Below, piece by piece: positions 20,482 through 29,138 of a DNA stretch of 64,000 nt. Position numbers and translations under genes: made by a program. Origin of the DNA: Crithidia fasciculata. Taxonomy: Eukaryota; Euglenozoa; Kinetoplastea; Trypanosomatida; Trypanosomatidae. Under the pieces are notes generated by a model, which did not search any database, had not been told where the DNA came from, and saw only the letters and a program-made list of their open reading frames with translations. The stretch is from positions 1-64,000 of the forward strand of contig CM003411.1 of NCBI GenBank assembly GCA_000331325.2, written 5' to 3'. How positions within the stretch are numbered: the stretch's first letter is position 1; each line of letters opens with the position of its first letter.

Positions 20482-23310
20482 ATGACATCTCTAAGCCTCG
20501 AGTCATGCGTTTCGCAGGCGATGGCAGCGGACGGAGCCGCGTCCGTTGAGGTGAAGCGTGAGTTGTGCTCCCACTCTCTGCTGACGATATGCAAGGCGAT
20601 GAGGGAATACCTGTGCGAGGTAGGCAAGGTGCAGCCTGCGATGCGGCTGCTGGTCGCCACCGCCGTGGACCGCGACGATCTCGGCGAGACTGATGTGCAG
20701 CTGCTCCTCACTTTCTTCGCGGAGAAGCTGGCACAGCTGGAGAATCAGACAGCAGCGCTGAGCTGCCTGGCGTTGCTCATAGCCAAAATCCGCACCCGCT
20801 ACGAGTGCACGGCGGAGTGGTTCCGGACCGTTGCCCTGCCCTTTGCCAAGTACGTGCGAGTGCAGCAGCTTCCCTTGAACTGCCGCAAGCAGTGCTTCTG
20901 TATCATGACCTTTGTCTTCACTGACGCGACGCTGCCAAGCTGTGAAAGCGACACGCTCGCTTCCCTGTTGGAGCAACTGGACGGGGAGAGCGATCCAGAA
21001 CTTGTCTTGCAGACGTTTGACCTGCACTTGATCGTCGCCACGCGCGCCGCCAAGAAGGCCTTTGCGCCGGTCCTCGACGACTACTTCGAGAGTCTCTCCA
21101 GCTACTTTCCGGTAGTGTTCTCTCAGCCGCCGGGTTGCCGCGTTACCAAGGCGGACTTGCGCACCTGCCTGAAGCGGTGCCTGTGCCTCGCCGTCTACAG
21201 CGAGTGTTGCGTGTCCTTTATGCAAGGCAAGCTGGCCTCGCCGTCCATTGCCGTGAAGGAGGACGTGATTGATGTGCTGCTGACGTGCTTTGACACCTAC
21301 CGCCTTGGCGACCTGGCGCCTTTCTACCCCTCGCTGGTGGTGCACATGAAGAACGAGGTGGTGAAGCTGTCTTCTTTCGCCGACCGTGCCTCGATCCCGA
21401 CGCTGACCAAGTGCATCTTTATGTGTTGCGAGATTCTCGGCCGCATTAGCAAGACCTGCGGGGTGAAGAGTCAGGCCGAGGCCCTTGAGATCTTCGGCCC
21501 AGTGCTGGAGGGTTTTCTCGCCGCTCTCTCGGCTGACACGTCCATCACCTCAGCGTACGCCACGATGGTGTTCCACGTCCTCACCGGTGCGTGGCACTGC
21601 TGCCTCTTCATCTCCTCATACTTGTTCTCGATGCTGGCCATGTCGCTCTCCGATGCGGAGTGCCCTGCGAATGCGTACATCCTCTTCGCAGCCCTCGTGA
21701 CCGGTATGCTCGATTCTCTGACTGCCTTCCCGGAGGAAGGGCACGTGGCGGGCCTGCGAGACGGCATCGAGCGCTCCACCCCGCCCGTCGCGGAGGCGAT
21801 GCAGCGCTGCACGGCGCAGTGGGGCCCGGCCGGGTCGAGCGCCGGTGTGGACGACTTCACTGTCGTGTGCGGGTGCGAGTTTGTGGTGGCAGTGCTGCGG
21901 CTGTCTCTGCGGCTGCAGCCGTGGCTCGCCGACCACGTCGTCCACAGCGGCCTCGACGCCCTTGTGTGGGCGGCCCTCTTCCGATGCAGCGAGGTGTCCG
22001 CGAAGGTGTGCAAGCTGCTGCGCGACTACGCGGCCGACGACAGCGACGGGGTGTGTGGCGCCATGATGCGTCTGCTTGCATCGCACGACGCACCGCCCGA
22101 CACGGGCCTTCTCGTGGTGGGCGAACTCGCGAGCACCTCGGTGCCGGCGCTGCTGCTTGCTTACGACGAGGGCTTTTTGTCTACAAAATGCACGTGGATG
22201 GCGTCCATCACGCCAGAGGATAAGGCGCACGCCTTCCAGAAGGCCCTGCGGCACTTCGAGGACGCTCTTCGCCCCGCCGATGCGGAAAGGATGGCGGCTC
22301 TCTTGACACGCGACGACGTCGCCCCCGCCTACTTTGATTGCGCCTGCTTTGTGGCAAAGAGTGTGGGCAGCGACGTCTGCTCACGCTTCGCCGCAGACGG
22401 CACCGCGACCTCGCAGATGGGGAAGGCGGCGCTGCTGGCCAGTCGACGTGACCTGCACCCCGCTAACTCCGAGTGGGCCACTTACGTCGATCACCTCGCG
22501 GCACTCACCGCTTCTCCGGCAGCGCTGTGGCGCCGGGTGGGGATGGAGGGAGTGACGGGGGCGGTGCTGAATCGCGTAGTGGGCGGTACACCGGGTGCGG
22601 GTCTGCTTGTCGCCGTGGCTGCCCTGTGGGGCGACCTGCTTGCCGAAGGGGCGAGCGGCGTCAGTGCGCAACATGCGGCTCTCGTCTCTTCCTTCGCTGC
22701 GGCGCACATGCAGGGCGAGGCGGCGGGCGACAGCGTCGTGGAGGCCTTCACCTACCTCCCCTTCGCCGCACAGCACTCCGGGTCTCGGCCATCCCTCCTG
22801 CATCTGCTGCTGACCGCGGGCTCAGGCCGCGCGCTGCACACAAGCGCCGTCTTCTGCACCGCCATTCAGTGCCTCGTAGAGAGTGAGACGGAGGCGCAGG
22901 TGCGCAGCTCTCTGGCGGAGCTGTTGGAGGTGCTGAACGGCCTCACGACGAGCCACGGTGCACGGATGAGTGCGTTGGCGCGCTCGCTGCTCTTCAGCAT
23001 CAACGCAAAGTGCGGCGGCGATGCTACGTTGGCCCGCTCCATCCTCCTCTGCAGTTCGTCGATGTCGGTCCTTCTCGATGGCACCCGCGACGCTGTTCTC
23101 TCAACGCGGCAGCGCAGCTTGCAACTTCTCACCTCCCTCGCACGCGGTGCGGCTGCGATGGTGGCCGACTGCACGGCGGAGGAGAAGGCCACCGTGGCGT
23201 CCGTCCGCACTCAAGTCCTCGCAGCTGTCAAGCACAGCTTAGGTGACCAGAAGAGAAAAGTGCGCCAGGCAGCCGGGGCGTGCAATCACGAGTGGTTCAA
23301 GGTGCACTAA
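20482..23310 (+). CDS. MMS19: MMS19, cytosolic Fe-S cluster targeting subunit
   Basis: A 942-residue all-helical HEAT-repeat protein. The N-terminal domain shows the MMS19 pattern: YFESLSSYFPVVFSQPPG at about 201-218, followed by a helix resembling the family's DL...L..CL..... segment and a SIAVKEDVIDVLLTC helix. The C-terminus is also characteristic: a basic helix (GDQKRKVRQAAGACNHEWF) ending the last HEAT repeat. MMS19 works with CIAO1 and CIAO2 to hand Fe-S clusters to nuclear and cytosolic DNA polymerases, helicases and primase. Length is close to human and plant MMS19. The start is supported by the ATG-free leader after the acceptor at 20251. CIAO1, its partner, lies 24 kb downstream on the same strand (44960). 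The middle (about 300-850) is too diverged to align by eye. Confidence 0.78.
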   Translation: MTSLSLESCVSQAMAADGAASVEVKRELCSHSLLTICKAMREYLCEVGKVQPAMRLLVATAVDRDDLGETDVQLLLTFFAEKLAQLENQTAALSCLALLIAKIRTRYECTAEWFRTVALPFAKYVRVQQLPLNCRKQCFCIMTFVFTDATLPSCESDTLASLLEQLDGESDPELVLQTFDLHLIVATRAAKKAFAPVLDDYFESLSSYFPVVFSQPPGCRVTKADLRTCLKRCLCLAVYSECCVSFMQGKLASPSIAVKEDVIDVLLTCFDTYRLGDLAPFYPSLVVHMKNEVVKLSSFADRASIPTLTKCIFMCCEILGRISKTCGVKSQAEALEIFGPVLEGFLAALSADTSITSAYATMVFHVLTGAWHCCLFISSYLFSMLAMSLSDAECPANAYILFAALVTGMLDSLTAFPEEGHVAGLRDGIERSTPPVAEAMQRCTAQWGPAGSSAGVDDFTVVCGCEFVVAVLRLSLRLQPWLADHVVHSGLDALVWAALFRCSEVSAKVCKLLRDYAADDSDGVCGAMMRLLASHDAPPDTGLLVVGELASTSVPALLLAYDEGFLSTKCTWMASITPEDKAHAFQKALRHFEDALRPADAERMAALLTRDDVAPAYFDCACFVAKSVGSDVCSRFAADGTATSQMGKAALLASRRDLHPANSEWATYVDHLAALTASPAALWRRVGMEGVTGAVLNRVVGGTPGAGLLVAVAALWGDLLAEGASGVSAQHAALVSSFAAAHMQGEAAGDSVVEAFTYLPFAAQHSGSRPSLLHLLLTAGSGRALHTSAVFCTAIQCLVESETEAQVRSSLAELLEVLNGLTTSHGARMSALARSLLFSINAKCGGDATLARSILLCSSSMSVLLDGTRDAVLSTRQRSLQLLTSLARGAAAMVADCTAEEKATVASVRTQVLAAVKHSLGDQKRKVRQAAGACNHEWFKVH

Positions 23311-24184
23311 AAGGAGCGGGTGAAAATGGAGGGCCATTTATCAAGCGGCGCGGCGACGGCACTTCGCTTCATTTCTTTGTTCTCTCTCTTTTTTTTTCTT
23401 CAATGTGGTGCCACTCTATTCGACGTTTAAGAGCCTCCTCACATGCGCTGTAACAGCGCCTTAAGGAAATAAAAGCTACAAGCTACAAAAGGAACGAATC
23501 TGCAGCGTGAACGGATGTTCGGAGCGTTGCGGGTTTACGACGGCAAGGCTTGGCGGTGTGGTGGCAAAGAGGAAGAGGTGCGTTGCTTCGCAACCCAGAA
23601 AGGCTTCGACACCATAGCAGCGAGAAATGCAACTAAATGCCAGGCCTGCAAAAGAAGACTGAATCAGAGGTACGAAGATGTAGTTTGCCTCTCCGTTTAG
23701 TAAAGATAAAGGTCAGGGAGAGGGCTGTTGAGCCTCCGACCTGCGGAGAGATTCAGCTAGGGTCGTGTGTACGGCTTGCACGACACACACACACACAATT
23801 TTTTGTAAGGATTGAAAAAAGCGGTGGCTTTTTCACAGATGCCTCCTCTTTAGTATTGTTTGCCCCTCTGCCTGGCCACAGCGTGCGGCGTCGCCTGCAA
23901 TCACACCCACTCCCGCTTTTTTTTCTCCTCGGTGTCTTTACTTTTACGCATCTTCACTGTTTTTTCTCTGTGTTTGTATGTCTTCAGCAGGTCGGTCTGA
24001 GACGCGCTTGTGTTGCGCGATTCCGCGGACAGAAAAAAAGCTCTCTTTTATTCCCGCGTCGCTTCAACACCCCCATAGAAAGAGAGAAGGCCACTCTGAC
24101 AGCCAAAGAAGTATAGAGTCGCCGATAGAAACGCATAGACACATACACTTCCGCATTAGTCTACAACGCAGGGTAGTCATCGCA
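23311..24184 (+). other. Intergenic with splice acceptor for the TMPK-like gene
   Basis: No gene. A T-rich stretch (about 23955-23985) leads to AG at 23986-23987 and 23989-23990. Splicing there removes an in-frame ATG at 23978, and no ATG follows until 24185, so 24185 is the start I use for the next gene. A short CA repeat lies at 23783-23798. Confidence 0.6.
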
Positions 24185-25270
24185 ATGAGTGCCGTGGTGT
24201 TCGTCGACGTGGCGTCCCCGCAGCTGCGGTCGTGCCTTGACGAAGCAGTAGAGCAGGCCTTCAGCTCCATTGTGTACGTTGACGTGTCGGGTGCTGAGAG
24301 CGACGGGCTCATTGCCGCGTGGCACGCACGCTACGGCGGCGACGCGCAGCCGTCCCCGCGCAGGAAGAAGGAGCTGGACGATGTGGAGCACTGCTTTGTG
24401 TGCTACGTGACGGAGTCCAAGACGGTGGCGGACGCCGACGTCGCCTACGCGGTGTTTGTAGCCGAGATTCCCGCTCTCACGCTGACGCCATCAGCGGTGC
24501 TGTCCCCCCTTTTCTCCTCCGCTGACGGCGCAGACGTGACGGCGCGGGCGGCAGCGCTGCGTCACTTCTTCGCCGTGCCTGTCTCGTCCGCACCGTCGGA
24601 GGTGATCGTGGTGGAGGGCGGCGACGGCGCCGGAAAGCAAACCCAGACGGCTCTGCTAGTTCGCCGCATCGCCGCCGCTGAACGGGAGGTGCACACACTC
24701 GACTTCCCGCACGACAAGAGCCTCTACGGGGCACTGGTCCGCGTAGTACTGTCTGGCAAGAAGGGCTCGATCAGCGAGCTAAATCCACAGCTCTTCAGCT
24801 TCTTGTACTCACTAAACCGCTACGGCTGTGGACGGCTGCTGCGCTGCTGGTTGCGCCGAGGCAGCACCGTCGTGCTAGACCGCTACTACACGGCCAACTT
24901 TGGCCACCAAGCCTCCAAGCTGCCGCCGGAGCTGCGTGAGGCCTTCATTGAGGAGCTGGAGTTTACCGAGGTGGGCTGGCTGCGACTGCCGAAGGCGACG
25001 GCCGTGCTGTACTTGGACTTGCCCCCCGCAGCTGCCCTTGAGGCGATGCGGCACGACACGACGCGGAAGCAGCTCGACATCCACGAGACGGCGGGCGGGG
25101 ATTACAAGGAGAAGGTGCGGCAGACCTACATGTGGTGCTGCGACCGCCTTCCGAATTGGCACCGCGTCGCCTGCTTTGACGAGAGCGGGGGCCGCCTTTC
25201 GCGGGAGGTGGTGCACGCCGCCATTGTTGAGCACCTCTCGCTGCTCCGCTCCTCGGCTGTGAATGCGTAA
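24185..25270 (+). CDS. Thymidylate kinase-like protein with long N-terminal extension
   Basis: A 361-residue protein. The C-terminal domain (about 140-355) is a dTMP-kinase-like P-loop kinase: GGDGAGKQ at 145-152 with Lys151, the DFPHDKS segment for substrate binding, and the DR motif at Asp232-Arg233 followed by YYTANFGHQASK in place of the usual DRY..S..AYQ. VLYLDLPP closes the core. Thymidylate kinases convert dTMP to dTDP; substrate is unproven here because the lid and DR loop depart from the classical form. The first 140 residues have no motif I recognise and are absent from ordinary ~210-residue TMPKs. The frame extends upstream to 23978, but that ATG lies before the likely splice acceptor (23986-23990). 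It may be a trypanosomatid paralogue of the standard enzyme, which would then be encoded elsewhere. Confidence 0.75.
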   Translation: MSAVVFVDVASPQLRSCLDEAVEQAFSSIVYVDVSGAESDGLIAAWHARYGGDAQPSPRRKKELDDVEHCFVCYVTESKTVADADVAYAVFVAEIPALTLTPSAVLSPLFSSADGADVTARAAALRHFFAVPVSSAPSEVIVVEGGDGAGKQTQTALLVRRIAAAEREVHTLDFPHDKSLYGALVRVVLSGKKGSISELNPQLFSFLYSLNRYGCGRLLRCWLRRGSTVVLDRYYTANFGHQASKLPPELREAFIEELEFTEVGWLRLPKATAVLYLDLPPAAALEAMRHDTTRKQLDIHETAGGDYKEKVRQTYMWCCDRLPNWHRVACFDESGGRLSREVVHAAIVEHLSLLRSSAVNA

Positions 25271-25779
25271 GCCAACGGTGAACACAAGGGACGCTGTCAG
25301 CGCAAAGAACTGCGACCAGCGCACCGCGGCAGACATTGGCAGCGTCGAAGCTTCCGCTTGCTCTCGGAGATTCTGGCGGTTGTAGTGTTGGTAGTGGTGT
25401 TTGCTTCACATTTGACATAGTATCGTGGTTCAGAAACGTCTTGGGTAGACTCACACCGTTTCTGTTGCTTCAGAAGCGCAGCAGATCAAAAAAAAAAAGT
25501 CGAAAGAAAAACATTTTGACTTAATTCACGGATTGAACATTCCGCTCATGGTTATGAGGTGACTGGTTTGCTACAACGTGGCGGCGCAGACGTCGCTCTT
25601 TGATGAGTTCCCTTCAGTGCGGTGATAACCGTTTTTTGTTGAGAAGGGAAAAACAAAAAGCAAGTAAAGATCAACTTCGCTGAGACTTTGCGCTTGCTAT
25701 TGTCTGCGGACACTTTGGACATGTTGTTGGCTATGCTTGGCGCGACAGCCGTGAAAAGTGGCAGCCGTCTCGCCCATAG
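25271..25779. other. Intergenic, no gene seen
   Basis: Likely 3'UTR of the TMPK-like gene. An A-run at 25489-25498 and AT-rich sequence; no ORF with protein-like composition. Confidence 0.45.
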
Positions 25780-26004
25780 TTGTCTCTTCCCTTCCTCCCT
25801 CACTCTCCAACGCTTGTCTTGCTCTTCATTCTTGTTGTTTGCTGCTTGTTAACACCCTCCTTGCTGCTAACGTGCAATCTCGTGCCATTTCTTTTTCCTT
25901 ACTGTGCAACTTCCCTGCACACTGGTTCACATTCATACCGCAACGACGCACGTTGTGCCCATTTCCCGCTCTAAACGAACCACGAACTTCCACCTGTGCT
26001 GTAG
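25780..26004 (+). promoter_or_regulatory. Long AG-free pyrimidine-rich tract and trans-splice acceptor of eL33
   Basis: From 25780 to 26002 there is no AG dinucleotide on the + strand, and the sequence is rich in T and C. The first AG is at 26003-26004, with further AGs at 26005-26006 and 26009-26010, just before the ATG at 26012. Whichever is used, the gene-encoded 5'UTR is only about 1 to 7 bases. Very short leaders are common in trypanosomatid ribosomal protein genes. Confidence 0.75.
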
Positions 26005-26011
26005 AGCAAGA

Positions 26012-26446
26012 ATGACTACTTCCAAGGTCCACGCGCAGCGCAGCAAGAAGCTGCACCAGCTGTCCGCCAAGACGAGCAAGGTGAACCGCCAGCGCGGGGC
26101 ACCTCGCCTGTACATGAAGGGCACGCTGGCTGGCTACACTCGTGGCCTCTACGGCCAGACGAAGCAGACCGCCCTCGTGCGCGTGGAGAACGTGAACACC
26201 CGCGAGGATGCCACCTGGTACGTCGGCAAGCGCATCTGCTACGTCTACCACGGCAAGAAGGTCAAGCGGTGTGTGCGCTGGAGCAAGGCGCCGGCGCGCC
26301 GCAGCACTGCCCGCGCTCTCTGGGGCCGCGTCACCCGGCCGCACGGTAACGCCGGTATGGTGCGCGTGAAGTTCAACGGTGCCTCGGTGCCGGCTTCCGC
26401 CATCGGCCGCCGCATCCGCGTCTACCTGTACCCGAGCAAGATCTAA
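26012..26446 (+). CDS. RPL35A: 60S ribosomal protein eL33 (L35a)
   Basis: A 144-residue basic protein of the eL33 family, a structural component of the large cytosolic ribosomal subunit. The core is unmistakable: RLYMKGTLAGYTRGLYGQ, then ALVRVENVNTREDATWYVGK, RICYVYHGKK, a WGRVTRPHGNAGMVRVKF segment, and the C-terminal RIRVYLYPSKI. It has a N-terminal extension of roughly 30 basic residues compared with yeast and human eL33, as is usual in kinetoplastid ribosomal proteins. The ATG at 26012 is chosen because the first splice acceptor AG lies only a few bases upstream, which excludes the in-frame region extending to 25904. High G/C third positions fit strong expression. Confidence 0.97.
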   Translation: MTTSKVHAQRSKKLHQLSAKTSKVNRQRGAPRLYMKGTLAGYTRGLYGQTKQTALVRVENVNTREDATWYVGKRICYVYHGKKVKRCVRWSKAPARRSTARALWGRVTRPHGNAGMVRVKFNGASVPASAIGRRIRVYLYPSKI

Positions 26447-26995
26447 GAACGTCATTCCTTGATCTCTCTTGATTACATCTTTTTTTTCGCTTCATTCTTG
26501 ATTTCAAAAAACAAAAAAAGGTTTATACTCACTACGTAAAGACGACGCGGCAAAATGCACGGCGCGGAGCTTTAGCGTCTGTGTATGTCTCCGTGTGTAT
26601 GATGGCTGTCGTTTGCGCTTGTTGAGGCGAAAGTGTGCCCGTGTGGGTGTTTTGTGTGAAGTGAGCGGAATCTGCTGAGTTTTCTTCGTGCCGGTGGCGT
26701 GCGCACTCGTGTTTGGCGTCAATCGGTTCACTTCACGCATATTGAGTCTCGGTGCACAGAATTTCGTTGTGGGCTGCTTCTGCCTGCACCGCGTCTTTCT
26801 TCCTCTTCCTTTCCATGCCGTGTGGTCCGATCACCTGGAAATGTATTTCCAACTCTTCTTCCTTCCTTTCTCCTTCTCCTTCTCGTACCCCTTTTTTTTT
26901 TCGTCTCACACCGCCCATAGAGGATCGGACTGAAGCAAAGAAAGAAGAAGAAAAAGGCACAGGTCCGCGGTAGGTGGACCAGTAAGTACGCCACC
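26447..26995 (+). other. Intergenic with splice acceptor for the WD40-like gene
   Basis: No gene. A long T/C tract (about 26846-26916) ends at AG 26919-26920, giving a 75-base leader without an ATG before the start at 26996. Confidence 0.6.
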
Positions 26996-28030
26996 ATGTC
27001 GAAGGACTGCGACGTCTTCTCCGACTCTTATGGCTGCATCATCACCAAGAGCATCGGCTACCAATCGCCGTTTCCCATCGTGCGGCTGAGCAATGGACAA
27101 ACAGCCGTGGGGAGAGAGGCTGAGTCGGTGCAGGCGGCGTGTTTCACCGCCTTTCCCGCTGACCGCAACGCAGCGCGTGCCCGTCTCCTCAACCTGACCT
27201 TCGCAATGCACGACCCGTGTGTGTCTTTTCTGCAGCTTGTCGACAACGGGCGGCCGCCACTGGAGCTGGACGCGCCCGTCAAGTTTGTCAAGAAGATCGA
27301 GATGGCCGGCCATATCTCTGCCGCCGTCACACGCGGTGAAGACGACTGCTGGAGCTCCTCGCTGTACGTTGCGTCTACCGACGGCGGGCACCCGCAATGC
27401 CGCCGCGTGCGCTTCGACGGCGCTTCGTCTGCGTCGCTGCGGGACGGTGCCGTGTGGCTGCTGGAGACGACGCGAGTCCCCGACGCAGCGCTGCGGGTGC
27501 ACTTCTACTCCGTTGAGGCCGCTCTGGCCGGCGCTCTCTCCGAATCTCTTCGCGTCAGCGACACGCTCGACCACCTGCTCGACGTCGTGGCCTGGACGGC
27601 AGACACTGCTTTGGTCTTTGGCACCGGCGGCCTGGCGGTGGCGGACCGTCGCTGTGGCTCTGCACACGTCATCGCTGCGACAACCATCGCAAATGGCGGA
27701 GCGGCGGGGGAGGACAAGGTGGTGGTGTTTGGGCAGGACAACGTGCTCCGCGTGTTCGACCTGCGCAACACCGCCGTCCCTCTCATGGAGGCGTCTGTGT
27801 CCTCATATCTTTGCGTCAAGTGTGTGCCGGGCGGCCGCGCTGCGCTGCTTGTGACGGACGATACGGTAGGTGTTTTGGACGTGCAGACGCTGACGGCCTC
27901 AGCATCGCTGCAGCACATGGGCGATGCCGTGCTGGACGCAACGCTACTGCCACGCAAAGGTGGCGGCGGAGTGCGCATCTGCAGCAGCACACGGAGCGGG
28001 ATGATTTACGACTGGACGGTGGCCGTGTGA
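26996..28030 (+). CDS. Hypothetical protein, probable WD40-type beta-propeller
   Basis: A 344-residue soluble protein that I do not recognise as a named family. The second half has beta-propeller-like strands: VVVFGQDNVLRVFDLRN at about 241-257, then AALLVTDDTVGVLDVQTL near 281-300, and a final strand ending GMIYDWTVAV at the C-terminus. These resemble WD40 blade ends (V.D.R and Y.W.V) without full WD dipeptides. No signal peptide or membrane span is evident. The ATG has the favourable CCACC context and follows a strong splice acceptor at 26919-26920. A scaffold role would be typical of the fold, but nothing in the sequence or neighbours indicates which complex. Confidence 0.8.
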   Translation: MSKDCDVFSDSYGCIITKSIGYQSPFPIVRLSNGQTAVGREAESVQAACFTAFPADRNAARARLLNLTFAMHDPCVSFLQLVDNGRPPLELDAPVKFVKKIEMAGHISAAVTRGEDDCWSSSLYVASTDGGHPQCRRVRFDGASSASLRDGAVWLLETTRVPDAALRVHFYSVEAALAGALSESLRVSDTLDHLLDVVAWTADTALVFGTGGLAVADRRCGSAHVIAATTIANGGAAGEDKVVVFGQDNVLRVFDLRNTAVPLMEASVSSYLCVKCVPGGRAALLVTDDTVGVLDVQTLTASASLQHMGDAVLDATLLPRKGGGGVRICSSTRSGMIYDWTVAV

Positions 28031-28649
28031 GAGCTGCTGGTCGTCTCAGTCTATGCTCGTCTTCTGTTGCTTGTGAGTTTTTTTTTCTTACCGTTTTTTT
28101 GCGGATCGTAACGAACGTGCTGCACGATTGTTGGCGTGTCTTTCACTCCCTGACTTCCACGCGCACGGCACGCGGTCCTGGTGGCGGCGCGCGTTGGGAC
28201 GTCTTTTTTTTTCTTTTCTGCCTGCTCTACACACACGCAAAAAGAAAAACAAAGACTTTTAAAGACGAGTGCAAAGGATCGCCTCCAACGCAGGAAAGCT
28301 GCAAGGTAATGAGGCAGGACGTCGTACTGGCGCGCCAAGAAAAAAAATGATAATACATCTATCATGTTGCTATGCCGCGGACGCAGAGCAACGTGGTGGG
28401 CTTTCGAATGAACGCTGCGGTGAGAGGCATAAAACGTGTGCTTTTTCTGTCCCCCGGTCTGTCTTGAAAGCAACTTCTTCCTCGCCTCTCTCTCTCTTCT
28501 GTGAACACGGCACTAAAACAAACGATGCACACTTCAACAAAACACAACAACAGATTCTCTCCGTCTACAACGAAAAGTGTCTCTCCCACTGCGACTACAA
28601 AAGCCACTACTATACCTAATACACCACTTTAACTTCTTCCTTCGTCAAG
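28031..28649 (+). other. Intergenic; leader of PLAC8 copy 1
   Basis: No gene. A CT-rich tract at about 28478-28501 precedes AG near 28552. From 28567 to the ATG the sequence is identical to the leader of the second PLAC8 copy at 31276-31358. Confidence 0.55.
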
Positions 28650-29138
28650 ATGCCGAACGACGCCGATAGGGAGGTGAAGCAGATGTCCAGCGGTGGCGTG
28701 AAGGGCCTGCTGGGTCTTGATCAGATGGACTGGGGTGGCGAGGCCGGCAAGTTCTACGAGTGCTGGAAGATCAACCCGTGCTGCGGCTCCCCGGACCCGA
28801 TGAAGATGCTGTGCTGCCTGTTCTGCTGGTGCTGCTGCGGGTGCTGCTCGCTGTCGAAGCTGTTTGCCTCTAGTGTGGACCAGGAGTGCGCGCTGGTGCC
28901 GCATTGCCTGATGGCGTGCTTCCTGCCGTGCATTACGGCGATCTGCGTCCGCACGAACCTGCGCAACCGCGTCGGCGTGCAGGGCAACATGGTGGGCGAC
29001 TGCATCTGCGTGTGGTGCTGCGGCTGCTGCTCGCAGTGCCAGACGCTGCGCGCCGTGTCGACGCAGGAGTGGAACCTGCTGGAGCCCTCCTGGAAGACGC
29101 CGGAGGTCGCCGCGCCTGAGATCATCTTCATCAAGTAA
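28567..29138 (+). repeat. Direct repeat unit 1 (PLAC8 leader + CDS)
   Basis: This block repeats at 31276-31847 with a constant offset of 2709 bases and no indels. The 83-base leader appears identical; I saw four differences near the 3' end of the CDS: C/T at 29090, two synonymous C/T changes in the last codons, and TAA versus TAG. Similarity stops abruptly at the stop codon. It starts at 28567, since the preceding base differs. Confidence 0.9.
28650..29138 (+). CDS. PLAC8-like cysteine-rich membrane protein, copy 1
   Basis: A 162-residue cysteine-rich protein. A hydrophilic N-terminus of about 50 residues is followed by a Cys/Leu/Trp-rich hydrophobic stretch (residues about 52-72, with CWCCCGCCS) and a second hydrophobic Cys stretch beginning near CLMACFLPCITAICV. 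Arg-rich LRNR and GNMVGDCICVWCCGCCSQCQTLR follow, matching the PLAC8 (DUF614) family ending, C..C...Q..RE. Family members include plant cell-number/cadmium-resistance proteins and animal PLAC8; roles range from metal and ion handling to growth control, so no function is assigned here. Protein sequence is identical to copy 2 at 31359. Its leader is also shared, but not the 3' flank. Start is the first ATG after the leader. Confidence 0.85.
   Translation: MPNDADREVKQMSSGGVKGLLGLDQMDWGGEAGKFYECWKINPCCGSPDPMKMLCCLFCWCCCGCCSLSKLFASSVDQECALVPHCLMACFLPCITAICVRTNLRNRVGVQGNMVGDCICVWCCGCCSQCQTLRAVSTQEWNLLEPSWKTPEVAAPEIIFIK

Noticed and set aside
26436-26446. C-terminal Ser-Lys-Ile of eL33 as a peroxisomal/glycosomal signal
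   Set aside because: It is the normal eL33 ending (YPSRI/YPSKI) in eukaryotes and has no targeting meaning.
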